Part shown: in pieces, positions 49,815 to 62,827 of the stretch
Layout: every line of letters begins with the position of its first letter
Numbering within the stretch: position 1 is the first letter of the stretch
NCBI GenBank assembly: GCA_905182985.1
Contig: CAJJDN010000142.1
Location: 236,918 to 300,917, forward strand
Length of the DNA stretch: 64,000 nucleotides
Source: Paramecium sonneborni
Taxonomy: Eukaryota; Ciliophora; Oligohymenophorea; Peniculida; Parameciidae
Direction: 5' to 3'
Position numbers and translations under genes: made by a program
Notes under the pieces: generated by a model
Database searches by the model: none
The model's input: the letters and a program-made list of their open reading frames with translations, nothing else
Told to the model about the DNA's origin: nothing

Positions 49815-51190
49815 GTTATTATTATTATTGTTGTTATTATTAAATTTTATTATCATCTGGAGCTAAAATCATTTACCATTTGGCTTATTTTGGATCTCCC
49901 ATTTCTACATAAAATTTTTTCATGACTTCATTTAATTGTTAATTGAAAAATGCTAATAATTTTTCTTAAAATTCATTCATTTTATCAGAATCTCCATTTT
50001 GAGATTGAGCATCCATTTTTTATTGTGAGAAATTAGCTAATTATTATTCAAGATTTTATTAAAAGTCTAATTCTTTTTCTTCTGATGAATTTTTATAATC
50101 ATCTTTTTTAAGAATCATTTTTCTGAGATTCTCAACTTTATCTGACAATTTTTTATCTTTCTTTTTTTGATTATACCTTTTTTTATATTTTTTATAGATA
50201 GTTGAATAATCTTTCATACATGATGTTCTTTTAATAGGTCCTCCCTATTATTTAAGTAATCTATAAAGTAAATTTTATTCTTAATAAGTTTCTGCTTACA
50301 TTTTCTTTCTAGATTTGCTATCATCTTCATCTTCAGATTTAATATCAGATTCTTCAACTTTTTCTTCTTACATTGATTTATCTGAATCAGGTTCTTCTTA
50401 TTCCATTTACATTTACATTTGTTATTCATATTTTTAGAGATGTTCTTTAACAAAAGTCTATAAAGCAGAAGTACCGTTTTCCCCTTAGGCTTCAAGCATC
50501 TAAATATATAATAAATGAAATGGAATTACTTTAAGTGATATTCCATTTTTTTCTTAATCAGCCAATAATTTTCTAACAGTAGAATAAAACCTATTCTTAA
50601 CCGAATTTTCAGTTCTACCTGATAAGTTCTTAGCAATTTTTGACCAAGATGATGAATACTATAGATAGCCTTTAAATATTTCATGATCCTCCTCTACGAA
50701 TAGTGATTAGATATAAACCAGATGTCCATCCTCCTTTTTTAACATTAGGATTAAGATTATTAAACCATCGTTCTCTACACTGTTTTCCTGACCTTCCTGC
50801 AATATTTTCAGCACACAAAGACCATTTACAAGGTCCATTATTCTTTACCCATTCTAATAGCTTCTCATCTTCATCATCTTACCAAGGTCCTAAACTATAA
50901 ATACTTCAAAACTACCTTTCTTTAGTCCTGGTTTAAGTATTTTAGTCCATCGATGTAAACATTATATAGCACTACGACCTTCCATCATGTCACTTATGAT
51001 TCGCCAACTCTTTTCTCCATATTCTACTCATTAATTTTTATACAAAACCTTCAATCAATTTTTAAAGCTTCTCATCCTCTTCAGGTGTCCATCTCCCCAC
51101 CTTTTTTTTATCATTCTCATAATCTACCATCGGAGATTACTGATTTTGTTTCCGTTTGTCGTTCTTTCTTTTCGATTTACTTTCATACAT
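49346..51190 (-). CDS. Three-repeat (R1R2R3) Myb-type DNA-binding protein with polyQ
   Basis: 572 residues after introns at 51027-51048, 50890-50915, 50694-50718, 50500-50529 and 49560-49582; exact frame. Repeat 1 is GRWTPEEDEKLQKLI...KSWRIISDMM...CLHRWTKIL. Repeat 2 is GPWQDDEDEKLLEWV...CKWSLCAENI...CRERWFNNL. Repeat 3 is GGWTSEEDHEIFKGY...SSWSKIAKNL...VKNRFYSTV. These are the classic tryptophan spacings of c-Myb-like factors. A basic/acidic linker, a coiled region and a glutamine tract follow. Likely a nuclear transcription factor. The start could also be the in-frame ATG at 51236, adding 15 residues. Confidence 0.9.
49728..49850 (-). repeat. TAA/CAA trinucleotide array encoding polyglutamine
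   Basis: About 40 in-frame codons, nearly all TAA with a few CAA, within the Myb gene. The complementary strand reads as polyleucine in one frame and is not a gene. Confidence 0.9.
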
Positions 51191-52114
51191 ATCTACCTCA
51201 TATATTATAATTTAACCTCTCGACATCTATTGTTTTTTTTGTTTAGTTTTCGTTTTTATTTAATTTATCCGTTTTTCACATTATTCTAAAACGATTAGAG
51301 GCACTTCCAATTATACGTCATATCATTTTGTTCTTATTTTATATATAATTAAGTAGATAATCAAATCATAAAACTAGTTATATATCATAAGCTGTTTTTC
51401 TTCCTTTCAAATTTAGTTACTTTTATTATTAATTATCCAAATTAAAATTACAATATCATTCTCATACTACAAATGTTATTGTATTTATTTAAAAGAACTT
51501 TTAAAGCATTATTGAAAAATTCAAATAATCTTAAACATTTTACAACTCTATCTTACTTTACATAATATAAATAGTAATATTCCAATTAGAATAATATTAT
51601 TTATCAATTAAATCAGAATATAGTTGAAAAATGTTTAAAAATTCTATTAATCTTTCATTTTACCAAGGTATTTACTTCATTCTTTTTAAATTTATTTTTC
51701 CAATAAATGCTTATATAAACATTTAAAAAAAATGAATAATAATTACTAATAATCATCATAAAATTTTGAGGATTTTGAAAATTTAAAAACACATTCTATA
51801 AACAAAAAAAGAGTGAGTTAAGGGTTATAATTTGAATAAAACAATTCATCTATTTGAACAGAACCTTGAAGAAATAGTTAAGATTAAATTGAAATATTTA
51901 TAATGCTTATACTTCTCTAAATTGTAAAATAAAGTAAACTTTATTGATGAATCAAATAGTATAATAATTGATAGAAGGATTATATGAAACAAATGTATTA
52001 TTTTAAAGAATAATCGAAATAATTTATTTAATAAAAGATAGAGAAGGGAAATGAAAGGATCTAAAAACAATTGAAAAAGTTGAGTTTGAGTTATAACTTA
52101 AAATTAATTAAATA
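51191..52114. other. Divergent spacer between the Myb and kinase genes
   Basis: About 0.9 kb, AT-rich. No gene recognised. Confidence 0.5.
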
Positions 52115-53291
52115 ATGGGCAATTGTAACATTACTGACAAGAAAGAGTTTGGAGATACATCAAGTACTTAGATAGATATATCTTATAGTCTTATCTGTTC
52201 ATAGTTTTGAGTTTATAGAGGTTTTAGGTAAAGGAGGTTTTGGTAAAGTTTGGAAAGTGAAGAAAAGAAAAAATAAAAGTTATTTTGCATTGAAAATGAT
52301 GTCAAAGGCAAAGTATATAAAATAATAGAAATCTAGAATAATTGCAAAGAAAAGTGTAACATCAGTTATGAATGAAAGAACATTATTATGTTAATTGAGA
52401 CATCCATCATTAATAAATATGGTTGCTGCATTTTAAGATAGAGAGAATTTATATTTAGTGATGGATTTATTAAGTGGAGGAGATCTTAGATATCATATAG
52501 GGAAGAATAAAAGATTTTCAGAAGAAGAAACGAGTAACATAAATTGTTAATTTAGAATTTTTTTGTGCTTGTATTATTATAGCTTTAGAATATCTGCATT
52601 AATAAGGAATAATTCATAGAGATTTGAAGCCTGAGAATTTGGTTTTTGATTAAGAAGGATATTTAAGATTAACAGATTTAGGAATAGCAAGAATATGGAG
52701 GCCAGATAATTCAAGTGATACAAGTGGAACTCCAGGATATATGGCACCAGAAGTATTATGCAGATAAAATCATGGAATAGCTGTAGATTATTTTGCATTA
52801 GGTGTTATTGTTTATGAATGTATGATGGGGAGAAGACCATATATTGGAAGATCTAGATAAGAAATTAGAGATAATGTATTAGCAAAACAAGTTTAAATTA
52901 AAAAAAATGAAATACCTATTTCATGGTCATTAGAAGCAGCTGATTTTGCAAATTAAGTATCTTTATATATAATTAATTTAGTTAATATAAAGAAAACCTG
53001 CTTAAAGATTAGGTTCTGATAATCCAGAAGCTGTAAAGAATCATCCATGGTTTAATGGATTTGAATGGAATAAATTACTTAATAAAGAATTATAAGCTCC
53101 ATATTTACCACGCAATTGTACTAATTCTGGAGGATCAACTTAGGATACTGATCAAGATACTAAAGAAAATGATATTATGCTTAGACGTAATTCTATTTAA
53201 GGTATATATTATAATAATAATATTAGCTTAATTCAATGGTTATTGTCATGATTCAAATGAACCTATGACTGCTGAACCATCTAAATTCTGA
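52115..53291 (+). CDS. AGC-type Ser/Thr kinase, STK32 (YANK)-like, N-myristoylation motif
   Basis: 359 residues after introns at 52164-52188, 52534-52555, 52957-52981 and 53202-53226; exact frame. It starts MGNCNITD, a consensus N-myristoylation site with a neighbouring Cys. Kinase motifs are GKGGFGKVWKV (Gly loop), YFALKMM (Lys), LVMDLLSGGDLRYHI, IIHRDLKPENLVF (catalytic loop), LTDLGIA (DLG instead of DFG), GTPGYMAPEVL and RKPAQRLGSDN. The GGDLRYH segment and the myristoylated start resemble STK32/YANK kinases. Membrane-associated signalling is likely. A classical C-terminal hydrophobic motif is not obvious. Confidence 0.9.
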
Positions 53292-53506
53292 TTTCATTTA
53301 TTTTATTATTAACTTATATTTTATATTATTCAAATTTCATATTATTTTTATCAATCTTTAACATTTAAATTAAATACACAAAATGAGGAGGGCTAATTAA
53401 ATTGCTTAATTTTATCTATTTATAAACTCAATCAAATCCTTTTTCTCAAATCAATTTTATTAATATTTAATATATTATTAAGTATATAATATATAAATAA
53501 GATAAT

Positions 53507-54268
53507 TCATACTTAATTGTTTTTCTATTCACTAAAACATTTTTATATAAAATTATAAGCCTATTCTTAGTTGTAATTTTTTCTAATTACATAATTATAT
53601 ATTTCTTAAACCAAAATTTATTGACTTGGATGACTTTTTGGTAGATTGACTTTCATTTCAAGGCATTTAGAATAAAAATTTCTCTTAAACTCTAATTATT
53701 ATTTTTAATTATTTTCAGATTAATATCTTCTATAATTATATCTTGAGTTGCTACCTTCACTATCAACTTATTCAGTTTTTATTCTTACCTCACTATCTAA
53801 AGGAATAGAATTATAAGTAATTAACTTTCGTTAATTTTATAATTCTAACTTTTCTTTTAAAAGAGATTCTAATCTTGTTAATAGCATTATAACAGTCACA
53901 GATTATGGAGGATAAGAAATAAGAACCTTTACTTCACTCTCTATATCTTTTAACTTCTTTATACTCAATATATTATAACATTTTATATTTTCTATCTGTT
54001 TGCAAAGTTCTTAAATTCTTATTAAATATTTTAACTTTTCAGAACCCTATTCACATTTTATTATTCTATTCGATGCAACTTAATGTATATGATCTAATTA
54101 AAACGATATGTTCTCAAAACAATATTCATTATTTCTTTTACTCTCCATACAACTAAGACAATGAGAGTCAATCTATTAGATTGGAATGAAGCTATAACAT
54201 TGAACACAAAATCCCATCTATTCAGATGGCTACTGCTATCTTCTATTAAATTTTAATGTTTTATTCAT
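53507..54268 (-). CDS. Hypothetical protein with N-terminal CxxC...HxxxxC zinc-type motif
   Basis: Intronless frame of 253 codons from ATG 54268 to TGA 53507-53509. Near residues 20-40 it has FCVQCYSFIPIQQIDSH followed by CLSC, a CxxC-x(n)-HCxxC arrangement like small ubiquitin-binding or TRAF-type zinc fingers. A helical segment (LCKQIENIKCYNILSIKKLK) and a basic Arg/Tyr-rich region follow. The role is unknown. It is convergent with the kinase gene (215 bp between stops). Confidence 0.65.
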
Positions 54269-54716
54269 ATTCAGATTTTATTAATCCCACCATAATGTAT
54301 TAATAAAATGGATTTCTTCATAATTTTTAATTAACATAACAGCATTTATGAAAATACAAGAAATACTTAGCTCTTCATTTTTGGGTTAGAATTTCTTTTT
54401 CAGTTGATAGAACTAGAAAAAATAAATTCAAAATTTTAGCATCTCAATTTATTAAAAAGAATTTCTTTAAGCAATTTTTTTAAATGCAATATTTGCAAAA
54501 CAAGAAAATTTAAACATGATCAATTCAATTACGAAAAATATATAAATAGTTTATATAAAATAATATAATTACATTCAAACAATTAAATAATTAAAAAAAA
54601 AGTTTTCATTCTATAAAGCAGCGTTAGGCTAACTTCAGCTATAATACGATGAGAAAATTGCTCAAATAAAAAAAAAAAATAACAATTAGCTAATTAATAC
54701 TTGAAATTAATGAAAA

Positions 54717-54929
54717 ATGAGGTGTATAATCTAGATAAAATTAGTTCTATTCAAATTATTTTATTAGCTAATTTTGCTATATATTAGCCAAAAATAGAAT
54801 TATTTATAGAAAATATTTTCTTTTAAGACTTAGTGTTGTGATGTGTATACGAAAAATTAAGTGACTTTGATTTCTAAGGTTTTAGGCTGTGGAGTTTATC
54901 GATTCTATAATACATAATATAAATTTTGA
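54717..54929 (+). CDS. Possible small ORF, 70 residues
   Basis: ATG to TGA frame with a hydrophobic N-terminal stretch (LVLFKLFYQLILLYI) followed by a Cys/Tyr-containing part. It could be a small secreted or membrane protein or chance. No other support. The rest of 54269-55058 shows nothing. Confidence 0.22.
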
Positions 54930-55058
54930 TAGTTGATGTGACAGCATTTAAATTTCAAATGTTAGATGAAAGAACTTATTTCTAGTATTTATTTGATAAA
55001 TTTGAGACTAAAAATAAATTAATAGATAAATATCAATAATTTAAAATGAATTATATTT

Positions 55059-58000
55059 TCATAAAGTAAAACTTTTGATTTAGTTATCCTAACCTTCAAA
55101 TCCTATGATATAATTTGGTTATTTCACACTAATCTAAAAGTACTCTTCAGTTTCTGTGATATTGATAACTTCTGCTATAAAAAGCAAACCAGTATCACTA
55201 AAATTTAAATACAAATTACATAATAAATTCTCTTAATGCCTATGGAATTGATGTTAGTTACACTCTATATACTTTCTATTTGATTGATGAATCTAAACTT
55301 GTATTTGATAAGGAATCATCAGATATATTTGAAACCTAAATGTTTTTTAGTAATAATGGAACATAAACATCATTTTGAGCTGGAATGAAAATGCTCTATT
55401 TACCAATTTAAACTGAAGATAAATCAAATTAAAATTAAGGATCCAATAATTTTAGTTTTTATTGTATTTCAATAATGTTGTCAGATTTCTGTTTTTAATT
55501 TAAGTACTCAATTTAACCCTTTAAAGATTAAATTTATACTGTCATCTCTAAATTTTCTTAAGTTAAAGAATTAATTTTATCCTCATATTACAATTATACT
55601 TCCTTAAAATCATCTTATGCTTTTGAAAATTGCAATTAATCATGGTTTTTCAATAAAATTATTTCATTATTTTTTTATTGAAGTGCTAAATCTAAATTGT
55701 CAATTTTATTTAATAAAACTTTTTGATTTTCTTCTAATTTTTAGTCTTTTTAAGTCTTTTCTATTTATTCTAAATTTAAATCTTCAAATTAAGAATTCTT
55801 TTCTATATAATCTTCTAATAATTCATTATAAACTTATATCTATTTTTCTAATTCACTTTATTTATTATCTCTTTCTAATTCAACCATCTTCAGTTTCTAT
55901 TTCAATTTTTCATTTTCATTTTAAACAGTTTCTACTTAAGAAAAGAAATCCTAGACTTATTATAGATATTGCTTATTTAATAGATCTAATTCATTAATTT
56001 GATCATTTTAAGTTTCATTCTGTGATTATAAAGACTATTTATGCTTAAGTAAATCTTATTACATCTATTTAGATTAATTTAATTAATCATTAAGTTATTT
56101 TTACAAAGATTGTAATTTAGAAATCTCACTATTTTTTTAAATTAAATTAATTTCCAAATTTTCACATTTGCTAACAAATTTATTTAATTCATCCTTTAGT
56201 TTGACTGTATTATTTTATAAGATATCTAGTTTTTATTAGAGTTCTGAAATTAAATTATTTTTAGTATCGATTTCAATTAATTTAGACTCAAAATCTTGTT
56301 CTTATTTCTATAATTTAATTTTCAATTTTTCACATTCTTATTTTTAATTATTTAATTATTCACTAAATTCATTCTTTAAATTAATTAACTTTGAATCATT
56401 TTCTCTTTAAGTTTTCTCTGAATTTTAATCTATTGATGATAATGGTTTATTTTCAGCTCTTTAAATAAACATTTTCATTGAATTTTTTGCTGTTAACTAT
56501 AATAATTCAACATATGTGGAAGATTTTTTAGTTGTTTTTTCTTAATAAAAAAGATGAGTTTATTTGCATTATTAATTTAAATCTTCTATCTATTATTTTA
56601 ATTAATCAAGATCATTATCTTAACGTTTTTTAAATGTATCAGTATGTAACCCTGTTATATTTGGTAATTCAGCATCTGCAAAAGCATTTATGATTTAAAT
56701 AGATGGAGTTAAGTTTTTTAATTAACCAATAAAATCTTAAGGAAGTATTCTACCATACTATTATAAAAATTTCTTTCTTTTATCTTTTTCTTAATCAATC
56801 AAAGACATCAAAGATTTAACTTTTTTATCAAATATATCTCTAAATTCTTTTCTTCTACTTGTTTCAATCAATGCTTATTAATAAGCTTATGGTAATAAAA
56901 CTGGATTTAAAAGATATGAAAAGTCTTTTTCCATTTTCTCTACTTCCTCATCATATTATTTAATTTTTTCATTATGTTACTCAAATTCTTTGTCAAGAAC
57001 TCTTAAATTTGAAAATACTTTTAAAATCTTTGACATATTTTATTATTTAAGTTAAGTGAATTACATAAATACTTATTTAGCTAAGATAAATATTTTTAAT
57101 ACTTTTTTCTAAATGATCACCTAAATGAATAACAGAATCTTCAAATTATTTCAATTATTCTGAAGTTAATTCAAATTATGATAAATAATACATGGCTGGT
57201 TCATCATTAATATCTTATGAAAAATCAATCATATATTATCTTAAAGTATTATATTCTATTTATAATTAATACTCTTACCATCTATTGTTGATTAGACCAC
57301 TGATTACAATAGTGATTTATTTTCTTAAATAAACTATTAATATTATTATTAATTTGTTTTATAACTTGACAAACATTGAGTCATATTTTCAGTTTTTTCA
57401 TTTTTTATCTTTTATTTAGATTTCTATATAGCTTAATTTAATTTATCTATTTTTTATTTTAAATTTTATTAAGTATTTAAACAACTATTTTTCCATTTAA
57501 GCATTGATTCTGGTTTATAATAGATATCACTTAAATATTTTTATGAATTAGTTTGCAAGGCTGAATGTAATTCTATTTTTTTTAATTGTTCTAAACTATC
57601 ATCGAATTTTTTAACTGTCTATAAATTTCTATCTAAAGATTCTTTTTGTTTTTTTGTCATCTCCTCTTTCTTTGCTTTTGTATTTTTGTATGTAATTCTA
57701 CTCATCTTTAACACTATATCAAATGATTATATTTGATTTTCCAAATCTTATCCAATCTTTTCTAATTATTTTACCTTTTATTAATAAGGTATATATTTAT
57801 TCTTTAAGTTTTGTAGATGCTAAAAGAATATTTTCTCATGATTAAGAATATTTGTGTTTAAATTTACAAGAGTTTCTTTTGCTTATTCTGATAATAACAA
57901 TTACTTAAGGTCCATTTTAGGTTCATATTTAGGAAATGGGTATACAATTTGTTCTGGATTTTCACTTAGATCAAACAAATATATAGTCTATCTCAATAGT

Positions 58001-58276
58001 ATTATCATAATTACATAAAATTTTTGCTCATCTGGAAATTATTATACTGTTTATTGCAATTATTAATCAATATCAAATTGATTTAAATCTTCCAATTTTA
58101 CTCCTTTCTTTGTTAGAAGTAATTAATTTTTTACATCTACTTTTGTTTCATTTTAAATCTATTCTTATAAGTATTGTAATCTAAAATCTTATACACAATA
58201 AATACCGTTTATTCTCTGCTGGAAGAGTCAGAAGAAATTGATGACCATCCACACCAATTTTTATAATGAAGTCCAT
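55059..58276 (-). CDS. ATG11: Atg11/FIP200-like autophagy scaffold
   Basis: 1027 residues after introns at 58181-58205, 57988-58014, 57256-57278, 57028-57064 and 55198-55219; exact frame. The N-terminus is a ubiquitin-like fold (MDFIIKIGVDGHQF...LQYLQEQIQNETKVDVKNQL), ending TIYLFDLSENPEQ like the FNKE-type strand of FIP200. A central helical region follows (SRRKEFRDIFDKKV...YGRILPQDFIGQL) as in Atg11/Atg17. Then comes about 350 residues of coiled coil. The C-terminus resembles the claw domain: IGKQSIFIPAQNDVYVPLLL, later LLFIAEVINITETEEYF. In other eukaryotes the family organises the Atg1/ULK1 complex and binds cargo receptors. Identification is by architecture and motif, not by search. Confidence 0.72.
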
Positions 58277-59093
58277 TATTTTATTTGTTTTTTGAATTTG
58301 AATTAATTAATAAAAACAGTTGTTAAATTTATAATCATAAGAGTCTATATAGTTAATCCAAAAGTCTTTTAAAAACAACAAAAAGATTTTGATGATTCCT
58401 TTTAAGCCTTTTGTTAATTGTATTCACTATTTTTAAAAACACATTTTTGTGAATAATTATATTTGGTTATAATTTTTTAGATTAAAAAAATAAAAAATGA
58501 AAAAGGATTTAATATTTGAATATATATTTGCTGCATAAGTTGAATTTTGTATTTTAATAGAAGTATAATCAGTGATATTTTCTATTGAATAAAAATTAAT
58601 AGATTTAGATAAAGAAGGACTTTTGTATTCAGTGGATGGTTATTGTTAAAATATTTTACAGAATTATTTAGATTATTTCAATTCAATTCTATAATGACTG
58701 CATATACTTTTTTATTTTTTGATCTTGTTCTCTTAATTTAGTATTAAATATTAAACATCATGTTATTGTAATTAATTTAAAAAAGTTTTTTAATAAACAA
58801 ACTTAAAGACTTTATGTAGTATTTTACATTTGTAATCAAAAGTATTTTAGAATCAATAGATTATTTTATTATTGATAAGTAAAAAAGATTATTTTTAAAT
58901 ATCATTCAGTCTAGTTTATTGAAGAAGTATTGATGTATAATGTAATAAAATAATCAATTGTTAAATGAAATTTTGTTTGTCAATATTATTAATAGCAAAT
59001 ATTTTTAAATACATTATACTTATCTAATTATATAACAATAGAAAGTGATAAATATAAAAAATATTAATAATAACTCTTACGTAACACTTAAAC
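58277..59093. other. AT-rich spacer with one small ORF
   Basis: Only the 66-codon ORF at 58497 stands out. Confidence 0.4.
58497..58697 (+). CDS. Possible small gene, 66 residues
   Basis: ATG to TGA, starting MKKDLIFEYIFAAQVEF and ending NYLDYFNSILQ. The composition is well mixed and acidic/hydrophobic, more protein-like than chance frames nearby. Nothing recognised. Confidence 0.33.
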
Positions 59094-59833
59094 TCAAAGT
59101 AATCTCAAATTTATTTAGAGATTGTTAAAAACTTTAATATTCTTCTCAAATATCGTATTTTTAAATGTGAATTGTTCATTATATTAGTATTTTTCAACAA
59201 TTTTTTGAGATTACCTGATGAATTTCCTCTTAACCTCTTAACCAGCTTATTCTTAATTGTTGCTAAACACAACTCGTTCTTCGTCTTTATCTAAAAAATA
59301 TTTTAAGGATTTTTTTTATTCTCTTCTATCGTAATCTAGATTTTCACATAAATCAAAATGAGTCATAACACAAAGAATTAGTCCAATAATTTATTTGTTA
59401 TCCCTCTAGCTTTTATTTCTAAATTTTTTAATTGATTCTTCACTAGAATCAATTGCATTATGCTGTATAAAGTTTTCCATTATCATAATAGCAAATTTTA
59501 AGGTTTTCGTGTCCTATTCTACAAAATTCTTCTATTAATTCAATAAAAACTAATATTTTAATATAGTATCACACTTTTATTAGCCACTTCATTAAATAAA
59601 TTCATAGTTATACTTCAAACATTAAAATTTAAATGAATCTAACTCTGAAGTATTCTTAATAGTCTCTTTAGTCTTTGAAAGATTTAATTAATCATTATAA
59701 TCAAGAGTCTAAGGTTAATATAAATTGATTTATTCTTTCATAGTTTTAGAGTATATTTTGCAGTTATTGTTCTAATGTTTTTATTTATAACCTATGAATG
59801 AAAGAAATTTTTATATGTATGATTAACAATCAT
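59094..59833 (-). pseudogene. Decayed AIG1/GIMAP-like GTPase fragment
   Basis: A minus-strand frame reads TLKFAIMIMENFIQHN, then IIGLILCVMTHFDL (position and shape of the G4 motif of AIG1 GTPases), then DEERVVFSNN and EVKRKFIRQSQ. The RVVFSNN...Q...R.. pattern is like the conserved box and helix that follow in AIG1. An in-frame TGA lies near 59.59 kb, and the reading needs a one-base shift in the A8 run near 59.31 kb. I find no P-loop upstream. So the gene is either broken or carries sequence errors. The family call is tentative. Confidence 0.4.
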
Positions 59834-60428
59834 CATAGCTTCCATCAATTTTGTAAATTGATCTTATAATTTCTATTAGAATTTGATGAAATAATGTTTT
59901 GATATTAGACTCTTATTTTCCTTTGATTCTTTATTTATTAAAATTGTTGGAACAATTATTCATGAATGAATAGTTATTATTTAAATTAGTACCATCTTTA
60001 TTATTTAATATTTATTATCATTAATACTTGAATATAAATATTTATAATAAAACAATTAACAATTAAGACTATATATTCATAAATTTATGATTACTAAATA
60101 CCGATTTAACACTTTCTTGTCTCTGTTAATATCAAATAGTGTTTAATTATTATTAATATAACATATTTAATTAACAATAGTTCATTATTTAAATAATGTT
60201 TTAAATTTAATAAGCTCTGAGAAATGAGTAAATAACTATTAAAATTCTTGATTCTTATGTTAACATAATAGTTGAGAACTATTGTCATAAATTCAGAAAT
60301 TTGATAGTACTTTTACATTACTATAAATCAGATAAAAATAGATTAATATAAAAAAAAGTTTTATTAATATAATTACACAGAAATTTAGTTGATATATTTA
60401 ATAATACAATTCAAATTTATTAATTAAA
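59834..60428. other. Spacer
   Basis: AT-rich, nothing recognised. Confidence 0.45.
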
Positions 60429-61772
60429 ATGATATTAGAACTGTTGTTTTTTTGTTAAGTCAAGGTTGCAATAAGTTTCATAACTTATGATAGTGGTTTA
60501 AGCAAAGCTTTTGATTAATATACTGGATCAGGATTTTACTGCTAAAATGGATTTACAAAAACAGCTACAACCACATTTTCAGGTGCTTTTGAAAATATCC
60601 CATAAGTATTTTTCACTTCTGAAAAGTATGATCTATACGGTAATTCTATGGAATACTAGTTGTCAATTACCTCTATCACTTAGACTTGTAAATATTTTTA
60701 AAATTTTAGCATTCAATATGTATATAAAATGTGGTTTTTAAAAGATGACAACAATTTACATTCGATGGTTTGCTATAGATGATCAAAGAGTTGAGGTTTT
60801 AAATAATTTTAATATGAATGATCCAGTAGATAAAACTTTTTCTATAAAAAATCCAAATGCTTAAACAGCATTTATAGTACTAACAAGTATCTATTACACT
60901 GGGCCAATCGACTTCTTATTATCGGTAATATGTTGAAATGTATATTCAGATTACTTAAATTACAACAAATTCAGTCACAGTTGGAATTACAAGAGTAGCT
61001 GGAAAAATAGAAAATTTAAAATAGGTAGGTTATTAGGTTGTTGTAGGGATAGAGGAAGCCTTTATTAATTTAGGATTATAAACCTCATAAACCTTATACA
61101 CTAGTAGTGTGATCCCTATATAACCTTAAAAATGGTTTGTCTTGGCATTACAAGGATTTGATTACCCAAATTTGGATGGTGTCAGATTAAATGCAGTATT
61201 CACAAATACTGGTACGACTCTCTAATATACATGGGGAAAATGTACATAATATTTTAATCATATAAGGGGGAAACTTGGACACTCCAAATAGTCATTCTTA
61301 AGTTTGGGTATCATATATATTTACAACTTCTTATTTACCTTTAGAATGTTTTAGTTTAAGAACAAGCAGGAAGTTTAATCCTGAAATATCAAGTATCCCA
61401 ACTTTTTATGTTGAATTTGCCTCATTAAATTAAATTTATACAATTAATGGAAATTATGCTTATATAGTAGATAAGAATGTCTCACCTTTAAAATTTATAA
61501 TATAAGTTAAATGTTAGAGTGATAAAAAAATGTTAGCAAGCTTTAATAAATGCAATAGTTGTAGTGGTTCCCTAAAAACTTAATCCTATAATTATTAATG
61601 TTCCACTTAGATGAATTATGTGGGTTTCTTTCCATTATTTAAGCAATCATTTTTATAATACAATGAAATTAAAATTCTCATTGAAGACTCTTAGCTTCTT
61701 ATTAAATAAGTAACCTATAATCAAAAAATTGAAGAGCAAACATTAGTAAATATAGAAATATAAAATTAATGA
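60429..61772 (+). CDS. Secreted protein with H-type-lectin-like domain(s)
   Basis: 422 residues after three 25-nt introns (near 60.73, 60.93 and 61.25 kb); exact frame. A hydrophobic N-terminus (MILELLFFCQVKVAISF) suggests a signal peptide. Residues about 50-125 read TTTFSGAFENIPQVFF...LSITSITQTCKYFQNFSIQY...IYIRWFAID. This is the F..AF...P.V....(D)...v.vt.vt...F.i.y.......i.WfA.d pattern of H-type lectins. A second related half follows (AFIVLTSIYYTGPIDFLLS). The C-terminal part is Cys-containing (CNSCSGSLKTQSYNYQC). A sugar-binding surface or secreted role is inferred. Confidence 0.72.
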
Positions 61773-62629
61773 AACTAAGTTTGTTTATTTCATTTTAAAA
61801 AATCTATATTATAAGTCTTTATTATTTTAAAGTTATTAACAACTTTTACGAATTCCATATTTTGCATACATTTTACATCCTTATACAAAAGTCTATTTTA
61901 AGGTTTTCTTGTTTCCTTTTTATATAATTGTTATCTGAGCAAAAATTTATATTAGTTTTTTCATTACTGCTCTCTTGAATCATATGATTATAAAATATAG
62001 TATTAGAGTTAGCTTAAATATATCAATCGATTATATTTTTGATTTTTTATTCTAAATTTCAACTTGAGATTTGATTATAATCTCCTTTTTAAAATGATTA
62101 AATTGATAGAATGTATTTAATAAAAATAAATAATATTATTTAGATAAATAAAAAAAACAATATTTATATTCATGAAGTTTTTTTACTCTTTAAATAAACT
62201 TCATTAATAAAAATTGTATTTAGATTGCTATCGAAACTGAAACTGAAATAAAAAAAATAATCAACCACCCAATCAAATATTTTTGATAAAAATCAAATTT
62301 TAAACACATATCATCTAATGGGTTTGCCTACTATCAGCGATTGTCTTAGAAATGTGACATAAAAAATATTTTGAAAAACAAAAAATGAACCGTTTTTTTT
62401 TTTTGAAAAAAAAATAAATTCTAAAAAATACCTCAAATAATCCTACCGACTACTATTTAATCTTGCAAATAATCCTAGACCATCTCAAATTCACCATAAT
62501 AGGGTGAAATAAAAAGATACCTTTCAGTTATCATCAGTTTGAGGTCACATTTACTATAAGGGTGGAATGTGAAGGTTTAAAACTAACAAACCCTAGTTTC
62601 AAGGTTGGATCACATAGAGTTAGAGATAA
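61773..62629. other. Spacer before the third gap
   Basis: AT-rich with a T12/A9 homopolymer near 62.4 kb. No gene recognised. Confidence 0.45.
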
Positions 62630-62827
62630 NNNNNNNNNNNNNNNNNNNNNNNNNNNNNNNNNNNNNNNNNNNNNNNNNNNNNNNNNNNNNNNNNNNNNNN
62701 NNNNNNNNNNNNNNNNNNNNNNNNNNNNNNNNNNNNNNNNNNNNNNNNNNNNNNNNNNNNNNNNNNNNNNNNNNNNNNNNNNNNNNNNNNNNNNNNNNNN
62801 NNNNNNNNNNNNNNNNNNNNNNNNNNN
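62630..62827. other. Assembly gap (N)
   Basis: 198 unknown bases. Frames that run through the gap are artefacts of the Ns. Confidence 1.

Noticed and set aside
49612..49866. Plus-strand polyleucine and standard-code polyasparagine ORFs
   Set aside because: Both are shadows of the polyQ tract in the Myb-like gene on the minus strand.
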